In this document: positions 35,559 through 45,382 of the stretch, piece by piece
Position numbering within the stretch: position 1 is the stretch's first letter
How the letters are laid out: every line of letters starts with the position of its first letter
Assembly: GCF_005280255.1 (NCBI RefSeq)
Contig: NZ_CP040018.1
Location: 3,968,001 to 4,032,000, forward strand
DNA: 64,000 nucleotides
Direction: 5' to 3'
From: Arthrobacter sp. 24S4-2
GTDB lineage: Bacteria > Actinomycetota > Actinomycetes > Actinomycetales > Micrococcaceae
Translations under genes and position numbers: made by a program
The notes under the pieces: model-generated
What the model was told of the DNA's origin: nothing
What the model saw: the letters and a program-made list of their open reading frames with translations, nothing else
The model's database searches: none

Positions 35559-37199
35559 TCAGCCTGTCAGTCCGTGTTCGTAGGCATACCGGGTGGCGGC
35601 GACCCTGGACTGCAGCCCGAGCTTAAGGAAGATGTTGCTGATATGGCGGGCAACAGTCTTCTCACTCAGATAGAGCTCACCCGCGATCACACGGTTGGCC
35701 TTGCCGGCCGCCACGAGGCGGAGCACTTCCAGTTCACGCGGCGTGAGGGGCGTGGCGGGCCTGCCCGGCGCCTGGGCGTGCTGGAGCGAGGCGGCCCACG
35801 CGGCCGCCGGGGCTGCGCCGAGGGCAAGGAACTCCGCCTGGGCTGCCTCAAAATCCATCACTGCCGAATTGTCGTCGCCCGATGCGCGGCAGGCTTGGCC
35901 CACCAGGGCGCGGCAGCGTGCTGCCTCGAACGGAACGCCCAGTTCCCGCCACAGCGTCCATGCCCGTCGCAGGACATGCTGCGCCCGGACAGGTTCGCCT
36001 TCGGCGACGAGGACGGCACCGTCGGCCTGGTGGGAGGCGGCCTCAACCATGGGTGTCGCGTAGTCCTGCACCGCCAAGGCCAGCTCATCGGCGGACCGCC
36101 GTGCCGCGGCAATATCCCCAGCGGCCAGTTCTATTTCAACAAGGGCCGGCAACAGGTGGCGGCGGGTGGCGAGGTCAGCGGCGTCGGCTGCCCTGCGGAC
36201 GAGCGTCTGCGCGGCGGCGGTGTCACCGAGGGCCAGCTTCAGCAGGGCGAGCCCCGGCTGTGGCTCGTAACCGCTGTGCCCGGCCTGCCGGTAGGATTCC
36301 TCCGCCGCGGCGAACTCACCCCTCAGCCGTTCCACCTCGCCCTGCTGGTAGTAGCCTCCGTAAAGTGCTTCGTAGTCCCCCGCGGCAGACAGTGCCTGCG
36401 CCGCCTTCGCCGCGCCGGCGGCTTCGGACCAGGCTCCGTGCAGGCGGTACAGTTCGGCGCGGTGCGCCTGGCACTGGCCGCTGAAGAGGACCATGTCCGG
36501 CCGTCCGCCGCACCAGCGGTCCAGGGCCGCCGTCCATTCGAGGGCGCGGCGCAGGTCGAACGCCAGGTGGCAGTTGCCGATCACGGCGCAGTAGATGATT
36601 CCCGACGGAACCGGTGACAGCTCCCCGGCGGTGACGGCAACCATCACCTCGTCAAAAAGCCTGAGGCCCGCGTTGGCGTCCCCGAGCATGAGGGTGGCCT
36701 GGCCGGTGCCCAGCAACGAGAGCGAGATGATATCCCGGTCCTGGAACCTTTCCGCGATGGCGAAGGCCTGTCCGAAAACCTGAAGCGCACCGGCAGGGTC
36801 ACCGCCGAACAACATGCCCAGTGCCGTGGGAATCAACAGCAGGCCCTCGACGGCGCAGGGTTCGTTCAGCTCATCGACGAGGCGCCCGGCACGGGCAAAC
36901 CAGCCCGCGCTGCGCGCGATCCCGCCCGTGTCCATGAGGTGCATTCCGAGCCATCCGGCGCAGCGTGCGGCGCTGGCCACATCGCCGATGACGAGATACT
37001 CCTCATGGGCGCGGGTAAGGGTGTCAATCCCGGCGGCCGTTTTTCCGGTGAGGATTTCCGCGGTGGCCAGCCGCTCGAGATCAGGCGGAGGGAGTCCGCC
37101 CCTCCGGTCGGCGTCCAGGAAGTGCTCGAAGGCCTCGGTCCAGCGATGCTCCTCGAAGGCGGAACGGCCCCGGTCAAGACCGGCTTCAGACGATGCCAT
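35559..37199 (-). CDS. LuxR-family regulator with a TPR-like sensor region
   Basis: This is a 546-residue regulator. The C-terminal 65 residues are a LuxR-type helix-turn-helix: LTPRELEVLRLVAAGKANRVIAGELYLSEKTVARHISNIFLKL. The remaining part is made of Ala/Leu-rich helical hairpins, reading as tetratricopeptide-like repeats (for example EEHRWTEAFEHFLDADRRGG and AGSVASAARCAGWLGMHLMDTGG-like segments). No Walker A is seen, so it is not a full MalT/LAL ATPase. The signal and targets are unknown. Nearest neighbours are the PQ-loop/monooxygenase pair downstream and groEL upstream, all on the minus strand but separately spaced. Confidence 0.88.
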   Translation of the reverse strand: MASSEAGLDRGRSAFEEHRWTEAFEHFLDADRRGGLPPPDLERLATAEILTGKTAAGIDTLTRAHEEYLVIGDVASAARCAGWLGMHLMDTGGIARSAGWFARAGRLVDELNEPCAVEGLLLIPTALGMLFGGDPAGALQVFGQAFAIAERFQDRDIISLSLLGTGQATLMLGDANAGLRLFDEVMVAVTAGELSPVPSGIIYCAVIGNCHLAFDLRRALEWTAALDRWCGGRPDMVLFSGQCQAHRAELYRLHGAWSEAAGAAKAAQALSAAGDYEALYGGYYQQGEVERLRGEFAAAEESYRQAGHSGYEPQPGLALLKLALGDTAAAQTLVRRAADAADLATRRHLLPALVEIELAAGDIAAARRSADELALAVQDYATPMVEAASHQADGAVLVAEGEPVRAQHVLRRAWTLWRELGVPFEAARCRALVGQACRASGDDNSAVMDFEAAQAEFLALGAAPAAAWAASLQHAQAPGRPATPLTPRELEVLRLVAAGKANRVIAGELYLSEKTVARHISNIFLKLGLQSRVAATRYAYEHGLTG

Positions 37200-37330
37200 G
37201 GTGCCTCCCCGCGGATCCGCCCGGCCTCGCCGGCACGGTCAGCGTCCCTTCTTTAAGCGCCACGGTACGCCGGGCCTGCCGGGGGCACAAGCTCTGCCAG
37301 CGCGCCCGGAATGGAAGGCAAATGGGCACG

Positions 37331-37364
37331 AAAAAGCCGGCCCGGCGGAGGCCGGGCCGGCCTT
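37331..37364 (-). terminator. Rho-independent terminator of groEL
   Basis: Eleven-base arms GCCGGCCCGGC and GCCGGGCCGGC (37336-37346 and 37351-37361) enclose a four-base loop, followed by TTTTT on the minus strand. It lies about 20 bases after the groEL stop. Confidence 0.92.
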
Positions 37365-37382
37365 TACTGCATTGGCTGCAAG

Positions 37383-38993
<1,611 letters not shown>

Positions 38994-39017
38994 GGTTTTG
39001 TCCTTTCAAGACAGAAA

Positions 39018-39060
39018 CCCCGCGCGCTGTTCCGGTCTGAGACGGAACAGCAGCGCGGGG
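39018..39060 (-). promoter_or_regulatory. Strong hairpin between groES and groEL
   Basis: Arms CCCCGCGCGCTGTTCCG (39018-39034) and the matching 39043-39060 (one bulged base) form a 17-bp stem. On the minus strand it is followed by TTTCTGTCTT. It could be a partial terminator or a processing/stability hairpin that sets the GroES:GroEL ratio. Confidence 0.7.
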
Positions 39061-39069
39061 ATCCAAGAG

Positions 39070-39363
39070 TTACTTAACTACGATCGCCAGAACGTCGCGG
39101 GCGGACAGCACGAGGTACTCGGTGCCGCCGGTCTTGACTTCGGTTCCGCCGTACTTGGAGTAGATAACAACATCGCCAACGGCGACGTCGACCGGAACGC
39201 GGTTACCGTCCTCGAAGCGGCCGGGGCCTACTGCGACAACTTCGCCTTCCTGCGGCTTTTCCTGCGCGGAGTCCGGGATGACCAGGCCGGAAGCCGTGGT
39301 CTGCTCGGCTTCGAGCGGGCGGACAACAATACGATCCTCAAGAGGCTTAATAGAGACCGACAC
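39070..39363 (-). CDS. groES: 10-kDa co-chaperonin GroES
   Basis: This 97-residue co-chaperonin caps the GroEL ring. The start MSVSIKPLEDRIVVRPLEAEQTTASGLVIPDSAQEKPQEGEVVAVGPGRF is the standard GroES opening with the mobile loop (EQTTASGLVIPD), and the end YSKYGGTEVKTGGTEYLVLSARDVLAIV is also standard. It is the first gene of the groES-groEL operon, reading toward lower coordinates. Its promoter carries two CIRCE-like operators. Confidence 0.98.
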   Translation of the reverse strand: MSVSIKPLEDRIVVRPLEAEQTTASGLVIPDSAQEKPQEGEVVAVGPGRFEDGNRVPVDVAVGDVVIYSKYGGTEVKTGGTEYLVLSARDVLAIVVK

Positions 39364-39475
39364 TCGGACCTCTCCTTCTTCGTCAGCAAATTCATGGACT
39401 GGAAAACTGCTGCGCCTCAGCGTGCAAACCGTCGTCGCGGTGCCGGCAGCAGCATGGCTGGCAGTTCTCCATGTG

Positions 39476-39502
39476 TTAGCACCCTCCTAGGGAGAGTGCT
39501 AA
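39476..39502 (-). promoter_or_regulatory. CIRCE operator 1 (HrcA site)
   Basis: TTAGCACCC-N9-GAGTGCTAA is one mismatch from the CIRCE consensus TTAGCACTC-N9-GAGTGCTAA. It lies just downstream of the predicted -10 box of the groES promoter and about 110 bp upstream of the groES start, where HrcA binding would block transcription. Confidence 0.9.
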
Positions 39503-39507
39503 TGATG

Positions 39508-39537
39508 ACTCTATGTAAGTGGTTAGCACTCGGTCAA
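39508..39537 (-). promoter_or_regulatory. groES promoter (-35 and -10)
   Basis: On the minus strand, TTGACC (39537-39532) and TAGAGT (39513-39508) are separated by 18 bases. The -35 box sits inside the second CIRCE element. No mapped start supports it. Confidence 0.6.
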
Positions 39538-39549
39538 GGCGAGTGCCAG
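39523..39549 (-). promoter_or_regulatory. CIRCE operator 2 (HrcA site)
   Basis: TTAGCACTC-N9-GAGTGCCAG has a perfect left arm, while the right arm differs at two of nine positions. It overlaps the predicted -35 box. Spacing from operator 1 is 47 bp between left arms, about four and a half helical turns. Confidence 0.82.
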
Positions 39550-39570
39550 AATTTGTTCCCGGGCGACCGG

Positions 39571-39969
39571 TTAGCGTCCGGCCAGATCCTCGAAGTCGAC
39601 GTCGTCGCCGTCGTCCGTGTCGTCGTCGTTCGTAACGTTGCGGTTCCGGTAGAGAACGACGGCGGCCGCGGCAGCCGTGACCACCGAGGCAATCAGGAAC
39701 ACCACGCCGCCGGTGCGGACTGCGGTGTACGACTCCCGGATTTCGCGTGCCTCGTCGGTGGCGTCCTGGATGTTCTTGCCGCCCACGGAATACACCGTTG
39801 CGTTGAAGGAGTCCAGGAAGAAGATGATTAGCAGGAGCGCGAGGCACACCACGGCGATTGCCGAACCGGCGATCAGCGCAGGCCGGGCGTACCTTGCAAG
39901 GCCCGTGCGTTGGTGGTGGTCATTGCCCTGATCATCGACGGGTGGCTGCGGCCCTGCGCTGTCTTCCAT
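39571..39969 (-). CDS. Small two-helix membrane protein
   Basis: The start is ATG 39969, giving 132 residues. Two hydrophobic helices (ALIAGSAIAVVCLALLLIIFFLDSF and GGVVFLIASVVTAAAAAVVLY) flank a polar loop of about 30 residues; the N-terminus is hydrophilic and the C-terminus is strongly acidic (NDDDTDDGDDVDFEDLAG). No known family was recognised. It lies upstream of groES, reading in the same direction, and is divergent from the methyltransferase gene with 55 bp between starts. Function unknown. Confidence 0.75.
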   Translation of the reverse strand: MEDSAGPQPPVDDQGNDHHQRTGLARYARPALIAGSAIAVVCLALLLIIFFLDSFNATVYSVGGKNIQDATDEAREIRESYTAVRTGGVVFLIASVVTAAAAAVVLYRNRNVTNDDDTDDGDDVDFEDLAGR

Positions 39970-40024
39970 GCCCCCAACCCTATCGGCACCGTGGCTGTCC
40001 GGCCTCTCGATTAGGCTTGATGAC

Positions 40025-41269
40025 ATGGCTGACGCACCGCAGGACCTGATCGCCCCACTCCTGACCAGTGAAGGCTGGGAGCTGCTCGCATCGCTGGGGC
40101 CGTACCGCGAGGACGAGGCGTTCCGGCTCAATGACTCGCTTCGGAAGGCCGGCCACTCCCCCGCCCTGGTGTCCGCGGTCCTCACCCAGTCCCGGCTGCG
40201 GACCAAGGCCGAGGCGAAGTTCGGCGAATTCGCCCGGCAGATGATTTTCACCCAGGCCGGGCTGGAGCAGGCCACGCGGCTCAACGTTGCGGCCCGGCAC
40301 GCCGAACGCTTCGCGGCCGCCGGGATTGGCCATGTGGCGGACCTCGGCTGCGGGCTGGGCGCCGATTCGATGGCGCTGGCCTCCATGGACATCAAGGTCA
40401 CCGCCGTGGAAATGGACGAGACCACCGCCGCCTGCGCCACCATGAACCTCATTCCGTTCCCGCACGCCAGCGTGGTCCACTCCGATGCCACCTCCGTTCC
40501 GCTCGACGGGGTGGACGGCGTCTGGCTGGACCCGGCCCGCCGCACCACGTCCACATCCGGGACCCGGAGAATCTGGGATCCGGAGGAGTTCTCCCCGCCA
40601 CTGTCCTTCGTGGAATCCCTCGCAGCGTCGGGACGGGCGGTGGGTGTGAAGATGGGCCCCGGCATCCCGCACGATTCAGTTCCCGCCGGCTGCGAGGCGC
40701 AGTGGGTTTCGGTGGGCGGCGACGTCACCGAGGTCACGCTGTGGTTCAACGCGGTCAGCCGGCCCGGCATCCGGCGGGCAGCCCTGCTGCTCGGCCCGCA
40801 GGGCGCCGCCGAGATCACCAGCACGGAAGAGTTCGACGGCGGTCCCGTCGCCCCGGTGGGCCCGGTGGCGGGCTACCTGTACGAGCCGGACGGCGCCGTC
40901 ATCCGGGCTGGGCTGGTGGCGGATGTCGCGGCCAGGCTCGGCGGCCACCTCCTGGACGAGCACATCGCCTACATCTGCGCGCCCGGGCTCGTGGATACTC
41001 CTTTTGCCAGGGCCTACAAGGTCCTGGAGGTCATGCCCTTCAACGTCAAGGCGCTGAAGGCATGGGTTAAACAGCACAACGTCGGCGTGCTGGACATCAA
41101 AAAGCGCGGCACCTCGGTGACCCCGGAGGAACTGCGCAAGCAGCTTCTCGCCGGGGGCAGGAACGGCGGGAAGGGTTCGAAGGGCAAAAAGACAGCCACC
41201 CTTGTCCTCACCAGGATCGGAGAGGACCGGGTGGCCATCTCGGTGGAGCCTGTACAGGCACAGGCCTAG
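40025..41269 (+). CDS. THUMP-like domain class I SAM-dependent methyltransferase
   Basis: From ATG 40025 the product is 414 residues. The SAM-binding motif I is VADLGCGLGADSMAL (about residues 104-118), motif II region TAVEMDETTAACATMN follows, and the catalytic-loop-like LDPARRTTSTSGTRRIWDPEEFSPPL is present. The C-terminal part, including LVDTPFARAYKVLEVMPFNVKALKAWVKQHNVGVLDIKKRG, is the THUMP-like domain of this actinobacterial family. Members are thought to be RNA methyltransferases, but no substrate is proven. An upstream in-frame ATG at 39968 would overlap the neighbour's start codon and is not preferred. Confidence 0.85.
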   Translation: MADAPQDLIAPLLTSEGWELLASLGPYREDEAFRLNDSLRKAGHSPALVSAVLTQSRLRTKAEAKFGEFARQMIFTQAGLEQATRLNVAARHAERFAAAGIGHVADLGCGLGADSMALASMDIKVTAVEMDETTAACATMNLIPFPHASVVHSDATSVPLDGVDGVWLDPARRTTSTSGTRRIWDPEEFSPPLSFVESLAASGRAVGVKMGPGIPHDSVPAGCEAQWVSVGGDVTEVTLWFNAVSRPGIRRAALLLGPQGAAEITSTEEFDGGPVAPVGPVAGYLYEPDGAVIRAGLVADVAARLGGHLLDEHIAYICAPGLVDTPFARAYKVLEVMPFNVKALKAWVKQHNVGVLDIKKRGTSVTPEELRKQLLAGGRNGGKGSKGKKTATLVLTRIGEDRVAISVEPVQAQA

Positions 41270-41308
41270 CCGGCGCCGCAGGCTGCCGGGCCGGAGCTAC
41301 TGGGCCGG

Positions 41309-41353
41309 GTGACTGGGCCCGGAGTTACTGGGCCCGGAGTTACTGGGCCCGGG
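41309..41353. repeat. 15-nt tandem repeat across the stop codon of the shikimate dehydrogenase-like gene
   Basis: Three units related to gttactgggcccgga start at 41309, 41324 and 41339. The last covers the stop codon of the gene on the minus strand. Because the unit is 15 nt, each TAA-bearing copy repeats the stop in frame. Confidence 0.8.
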
Positions 41354-42170
41354 TAAACTCTTCGGCCGCACGGACCTGTTCGTCGGTGGGCCGGATGCCG
41401 GTGTACAGGACGAACTGCTCCAGCGCCTGGATGGTGGCCACTTCCGCCCCGGTGATCACCGTCTTTCCGGCTGCACGGCCTGCCTGGATGAGCGGCGTCT
41501 CAGCAGGGAGCGCCACGACGTCGAACACCAGCTGCGCGGCATCCACGGCCTCCTGCGGGAAGGACAGCGAGTCCGCATCCGGCCCCCCGGCCATGCCGAC
41601 CGGCGTGACGTTGATGATCATGTCAGCCGTGCCGCCGGCGTCCGCGGCGGGAAGCTCGGCGCTCCACTTGAAGCCGTAGAGGTGGGCGAGCGCCCGCCCG
41701 GCTGCCTCGTTGCGGGCGATGATGGTGACGTCGGTGAAGCCTGCGTCACGAAGAGCCGCAGCAGTGGCCTTGGCCATGCCGCCGGCGCCTTTGAGCAGCA
41801 CCGAGTAGCTGGTGGGGACCGCGTTGCGTTTCAGCAGCTGCTCGATCGCCGTGTAGTCCGTGTTGTAGGCCGTGAGCCGGCCGCCGTCGTTCACGATCGT
41901 GTTGACTGAATCGATGGCCTTGGCCGAGGGGTCCATGACATCCACCAGGGCAATCACGTCTTCCTTGTACGGCATGGACACCGCGCAGCCCCGGATCCCC
42001 AGGCCCCTGACCCCGGCAATGGCCTGGGCCAGGTCGGTGGGGGCGAAGGCCTTATAGATCCAGTTCAGTCCCAGTTGGTCGTACAGGTGGTTGTGGAAGC
42101 GGGTCCCGTTGTTGCTCGGGCGGGCCGAGAGGGAGATGCACAGGGTCATGTCTTTATTCAGAATTGGCAC
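41340..42170 (-). CDS. Shikimate dehydrogenase-like protein (HI0607 type)
   Basis: This 276-residue protein closely follows the Haemophilus HI0607-type family: KDMTLCISLSARPSNNGTRFHNHLYDQLGLNWIYKAF near the start, and RGLGIRGCAVSMPYKEDVI with the catalytic lysine at residue 69. NTDYTAIEQLL follows, with Asp105, then SVLLKGAGGMAKATAAALRD as the NADP-binding loop. HI0607-type enzymes have weak shikimate activity, and their true role is unsettled. The usual aroE partner genes (aroB, aroK) are not nearby. The family assignment is strong; the reaction is an open question. Confidence 0.88.
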   Translation of the reverse strand: MPILNKDMTLCISLSARPSNNGTRFHNHLYDQLGLNWIYKAFAPTDLAQAIAGVRGLGIRGCAVSMPYKEDVIALVDVMDPSAKAIDSVNTIVNDGGRLTAYNTDYTAIEQLLKRNAVPTSYSVLLKGAGGMAKATAAALRDAGFTDVTIIARNEAAGRALAHLYGFKWSAELPAADAGGTADMIINVTPVGMAGGPDADSLSFPQEAVDAAQLVFDVVALPAETPLIQAGRAAGKTVITGAEVATIQALEQFVLYTGIRPTDEQVRAAEEFTRAQ

Positions 42171-42271
42171 GGCTCCATTAAACGCCCCCGGCCGCAGTTT
42201 TCCCGTAAGCAGGGGACGGTTCGTGGACTATGACGGATGGCCCGGTGCTGTGACACTGCGGGCCAGCTGCT

Positions 42272-44068
42272 TCAGCAGCCGGTGCCCGGGGCAAAGGGCC
42301 CGACGGCGGCGGGCAGCTTTCCGGGGGCGGCTGCCTTGCCCGCCAGGACGGCGGCCAGGACGTTGAAGGCCTCCTGGCTGCGCCCGTACAGGGCCACCTT
42401 GGCCGGCGCAGCCGATTCCGCCAGCGGCCACGGCGCGTCCAGGGCGACCACCACGTCCCCTGCGGCCGGCGGCTGTTCGTAGCCGATCAGCGTCACCAGC
42501 GGCCCGTTGCCCAGGGCTATGCCCTCAGCCCGGGCCGCATTGGCGAAGCGGGCCCGGTCCAGCGCCGAGCCACCAGCCACCCGGACGCTGCCCGGCACCA
42601 TCGGCCCGTGGCATGGTCCGGTGAGAACGGTGACCGCTGCGGCGGAAACGCGTTGGGAGACAGCGGTGCTGCTTCCCGGCGCTGTCCCTTGCGGAGGGTT
42701 GGTCCGGGCCCGCCACATGAGCATGGTGACCACCCGCTGCGCCGCCTCCTCCAGACGGGATGGCGGCACGGCGCCGGTCTTCACCGCACTGACGACGGCG
42801 GCATGCGCAGCAGCCACGTCCCCCGGCATCAGCAGCAGGTCAGCACCGGCAATGAGTGCCCGCGGTGCCGCGGATTCCCCGGGAAACTGCTTCTGGATGG
42901 CCCCCATGTTGAGGGCGTCCGTCACGGCCACGCCTTTGAAGCCCATGCCACGCAGTGCGTCGTAGCTGGGCTTGGACATTGACGCCGGCATCCCCGGTTC
43001 CAAGGCCGGTACGGCAATGTGGCCTGTCATGATCATGGGCAGGCCGGCGCTGATCGCGGCCTGGAAGGGTTTCCAGTCCTTCGCCCGGAGTTCCTGCACG
43101 GTGGCTTTCTGGACCGGCAGGCTCTCGTGCGAATCCACGGCCACGGAACCGTGCCCCGGAAAGTGCTTGGCCGAGGGAAGCAGCCCGGCAGCCAGCATTC
43201 CCTGGGCGAACCCGATCCCAAGGCCCGCCGCCGCGTCCGGGTTGCCGGACATGGACCTGGCCCCAATGGTGGGGTCCAGGGGGCCGGCTGTGACATCCAG
43301 GGACGGCGCGAAGTCCGCTGTGAAGCCCAGCCCGGCGAGCTCCGACGCGAGGGCCTTGCCGGCGTCGTTTGCCAGGCCCACATTGCCGGCGGCGCCGTAG
43401 CTCATGGGTGCGGGCCACTCCGTCAGCGGTGCACGCAGCCGGGCCACCATCCCGCCTTCCTGGTCCACCCCGATCAGCGCGGGCCAGGTGCGCCCGTCGG
43501 CCTTGGCCGCTTCCTGAAGCTGGCCCACCCCTGCGGCCATCGCGGCCGTGTCCACCGAGCCGTCCGCCGCAGCCGGGACGTTGTCACCCATGATGATGGA
43601 TCCGGCCAGGTGCAGCCGTTCCACGGTTGCCGCATGGGCCGCGAAGTCGGTTCCGGCGAAGAACGGCACCAGCACCTGACCGGCCCTCTGTTCAACGCTC
43701 ATTTTCGCGACGGCCGCGCGGGCCGCATCTTCGTCCTGCTGCTGCGGACCCCAGCCAAGCGGGCGTTCCCCCGGGGAGGGGCTTGCAGGTTTGGGGGTGG
43801 ACGGTCCGGGTGAAGCGCCCGGTCCGGAGCGGGGTGTGCTTCCCGACGGCGAGGCCGGGGTTGCCGGGGAGCTTCCGGAGGCGGACGGAGCAGGTACGCC
43901 CATGCAGGATGCGGACGCAAGCATTGCCGTGGTCACCGCAAGCGTGGTCACTGTTTTATGAAGCGTGCAGTGCGGCGTTCTTGTGTGCGAAGTTTTTGGG
44001 TGCGATGTTTTTTTGTGCGATGTTTTTTTGTGAACACTGTCACTGCGTCCTCGAAACCAAGCCATCAA
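42272..44068 (-). CDS. GH3 family hydrolase (beta-N-acetylhexosaminidase-like), exported
   Basis: This is a 598-residue protein. It has an unusually long His/Lys/Thr-rich N-terminus built from KTSH repeats, then a hydrophobic helix ending AMLASASC, which is an imperfect lipobox, and a Pro/Ser-rich linker. The GH3 domain has WPALIGVDQEGGMVARL, LPSAKHFPGHGSVAVDSHESLP (the NagZ-type KHFPGHG) and the nucleophile region GVAVTDALNMGAI. It probably cleaves N-acetylglucosamine from peptidoglycan outside the cell. The start is ambiguous: TTG 44068 or ATG 44065. Repeats in the 5' end include two T7 runs. Confidence 0.88.
   Translation of the reverse strand: MMAWFRGRSDSVHKKTSHKKTSHPKTSHTRTPHCTLHKTVTTLAVTTAMLASASCMGVPAPSASGSSPATPASPSGSTPRSGPGASPGPSTPKPASPSPGERPLGWGPQQQDEDAARAAVAKMSVEQRAGQVLVPFFAGTDFAAHAATVERLHLAGSIIMGDNVPAAADGSVDTAAMAAGVGQLQEAAKADGRTWPALIGVDQEGGMVARLRAPLTEWPAPMSYGAAGNVGLANDAGKALASELAGLGFTADFAPSLDVTAGPLDPTIGARSMSGNPDAAAGLGIGFAQGMLAAGLLPSAKHFPGHGSVAVDSHESLPVQKATVQELRAKDWKPFQAAISAGLPMIMTGHIAVPALEPGMPASMSKPSYDALRGMGFKGVAVTDALNMGAIQKQFPGESAAPRALIAGADLLLMPGDVAAAHAAVVSAVKTGAVPPSRLEEAAQRVVTMLMWRARTNPPQGTAPGSSTAVSQRVSAAAVTVLTGPCHGPMVPGSVRVAGGSALDRARFANAARAEGIALGNGPLVTLIGYEQPPAAGDVVVALDAPWPLAESAAPAKVALYGRSQEAFNVLAAVLAGKAAAPGKLPAAVGPFAPGTGC
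43985..44029. repeat. 15-nt tandem repeat at the 5' end of the GH3 gene
   Basis: Three 15-nt units (gtgcgaagtttttgg, then two of gtgcgatgttttttt) start at 43985, 44000 and 44015 and encode KTSH-type residues on the minus strand. Two contain runs of seven identical bases inside the coding region. Confidence 0.85.
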
Positions 44069-44158
44069 CTCGATGCTACCCCTGCACTAGACTTGAACCA
44101 CCCGTTGGCCGCCCATTAGAGGCTCAGGAAATGGACGGCGGAACAGTGAAGGGACCAC

Positions 44159-45310
44159 ATGAAGATTGATTTCGCTTCATCCAGGCAATCAACTCTTGGT
44201 GTGGAATGGGAGCTGGCCCTGGTCAATGCCCAGACCGGTGAACTCGCCTCCGTGGCCAACGAGGTACTGCGCGGCGTGGCCGCCAAACATCCGGAGCTCA
44301 ACGAGGACGACGAGCACCCCCACATCAAGCAGGAACTCCTGCTGAACACCGTGGAACTCGTCACCGGCATCTGTGAAACCGTGGCCCAGGCCAAGGCCGA
44401 TCTCAACAGTTCACTCGCTGCCGTGCGGGAAGTCACCGATCCCATGGGGGTTGAGGTCTTCTGCGCCGGCAGCCACCCTTTCAGCCCTCCGCAGCTGCAG
44501 CCTGTCACGGACAAGGCCCGCTACGCCAAGCTCATTGACCGCACCCAGTGGTGGGGCCGCCAGATGGTGATCTACGGCGTCCACGTCCATGTGGGCCTGG
44601 ACAGCCGCGACAAGGTCCTGCCGGTGCTCGACGGCCTGGTGAACTACTTCCCGCACTTCCAGGCCCTGTCCGCGTCCAGCCCGTTCTGGGGCGGAGAGGA
44701 CACCGGCTACGCGTCACACCGTGCCCTCATGTTCCAGCAGCTGCCCACCGCGGGGCTGCCGTTCCAGTTCTCCACCTGGGCAGAGTACGAGTCCTACGTC
44801 CAGGACATGTTCACCACCGGAGTGATCGACACCCTCTCGGAAATCCGCTGGGACATCCGCCCGGTCCCGAACCTCGGCACCATCGAGATGCGGATCTGCG
44901 ACGGCCTGGCCACGCTGGAGGAGGTTGGCGCGATTGCCGCGCTGACGCAGTGCCTGGTGGACGAATTCTCCACCATCCTGGACAACGGCGGCACCATTCC
45001 CACCATGCAACCCTGGCACGTCCAGGAGAACAAATGGCGGGCGGCCCGTTACGGCCTCGAGGCGATCATCATCCTCGATGCCAAGGGCAACGAGCAGCTG
45101 GTCACCGAGCACCTGCTCGAAACCCTGAACCGGCTCGAGCCTGTGGCCGCGAAACTCGGCTGCTCCGATGAGCTTGCCGACGTCGAAAAGATCATCCGCC
45201 GCGGAGCCGGATACCAGCGGCAGCGCCGGGTGGCGGCCGAACACGGCGGCGACCTCCGGGCAGTGGTGCTGGACCTGGTCAAGCAGATGCGCAACGGCCC
45301 AACCGCCTGA
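44159..45310 (+). CDS. Carboxylate-amine ligase / glutamate-cysteine ligase type 2 (YbdK/EgtA-like)
   Basis: This is a 383-residue ligase of the GCS2 family. Typical motifs are the start GVEWELALV, then IKQELLLNTVELVTGICETV, FCAGSHPFSPPQLQPVTDKARYAKLI and the GVHVHVGLDS loop. It couples an acid to an amine with ATP, most often glutamate with cysteine. In actinobacteria a related enzyme (EgtA) makes gamma-glutamylcysteine for ergothioneine. No egtB or egtD is adjacent, so that role is not demonstrated. It has the normal YbdK length and is intact. Confidence 0.85.
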   Translation: MKIDFASSRQSTLGVEWELALVNAQTGELASVANEVLRGVAAKHPELNEDDEHPHIKQELLLNTVELVTGICETVAQAKADLNSSLAAVREVTDPMGVEVFCAGSHPFSPPQLQPVTDKARYAKLIDRTQWWGRQMVIYGVHVHVGLDSRDKVLPVLDGLVNYFPHFQALSASSPFWGGEDTGYASHRALMFQQLPTAGLPFQFSTWAEYESYVQDMFTTGVIDTLSEIRWDIRPVPNLGTIEMRICDGLATLEEVGAIAALTQCLVDEFSTILDNGGTIPTMQPWHVQENKWRAARYGLEAIIILDAKGNEQLVTEHLLETLNRLEPVAAKLGCSDELADVEKIIRRGAGYQRQRRVAAEHGGDLRAVVLDLVKQMRNGPTA

Positions 45311-45382
45311 GCCGGACGCTGCGCTCCAGCCCCGCGCTCCAGTCCTTTTCACGGACTGGCCGCGCGCCAACAGTGCCCGGGG

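Noticed and set aside
39967..39970. Overlapping divergent start codons (CATG) for the two-helix membrane protein and the methyltransferase
   Set aside because: The methyltransferase more probably starts at ATG 40025, where similarity to the family begins.
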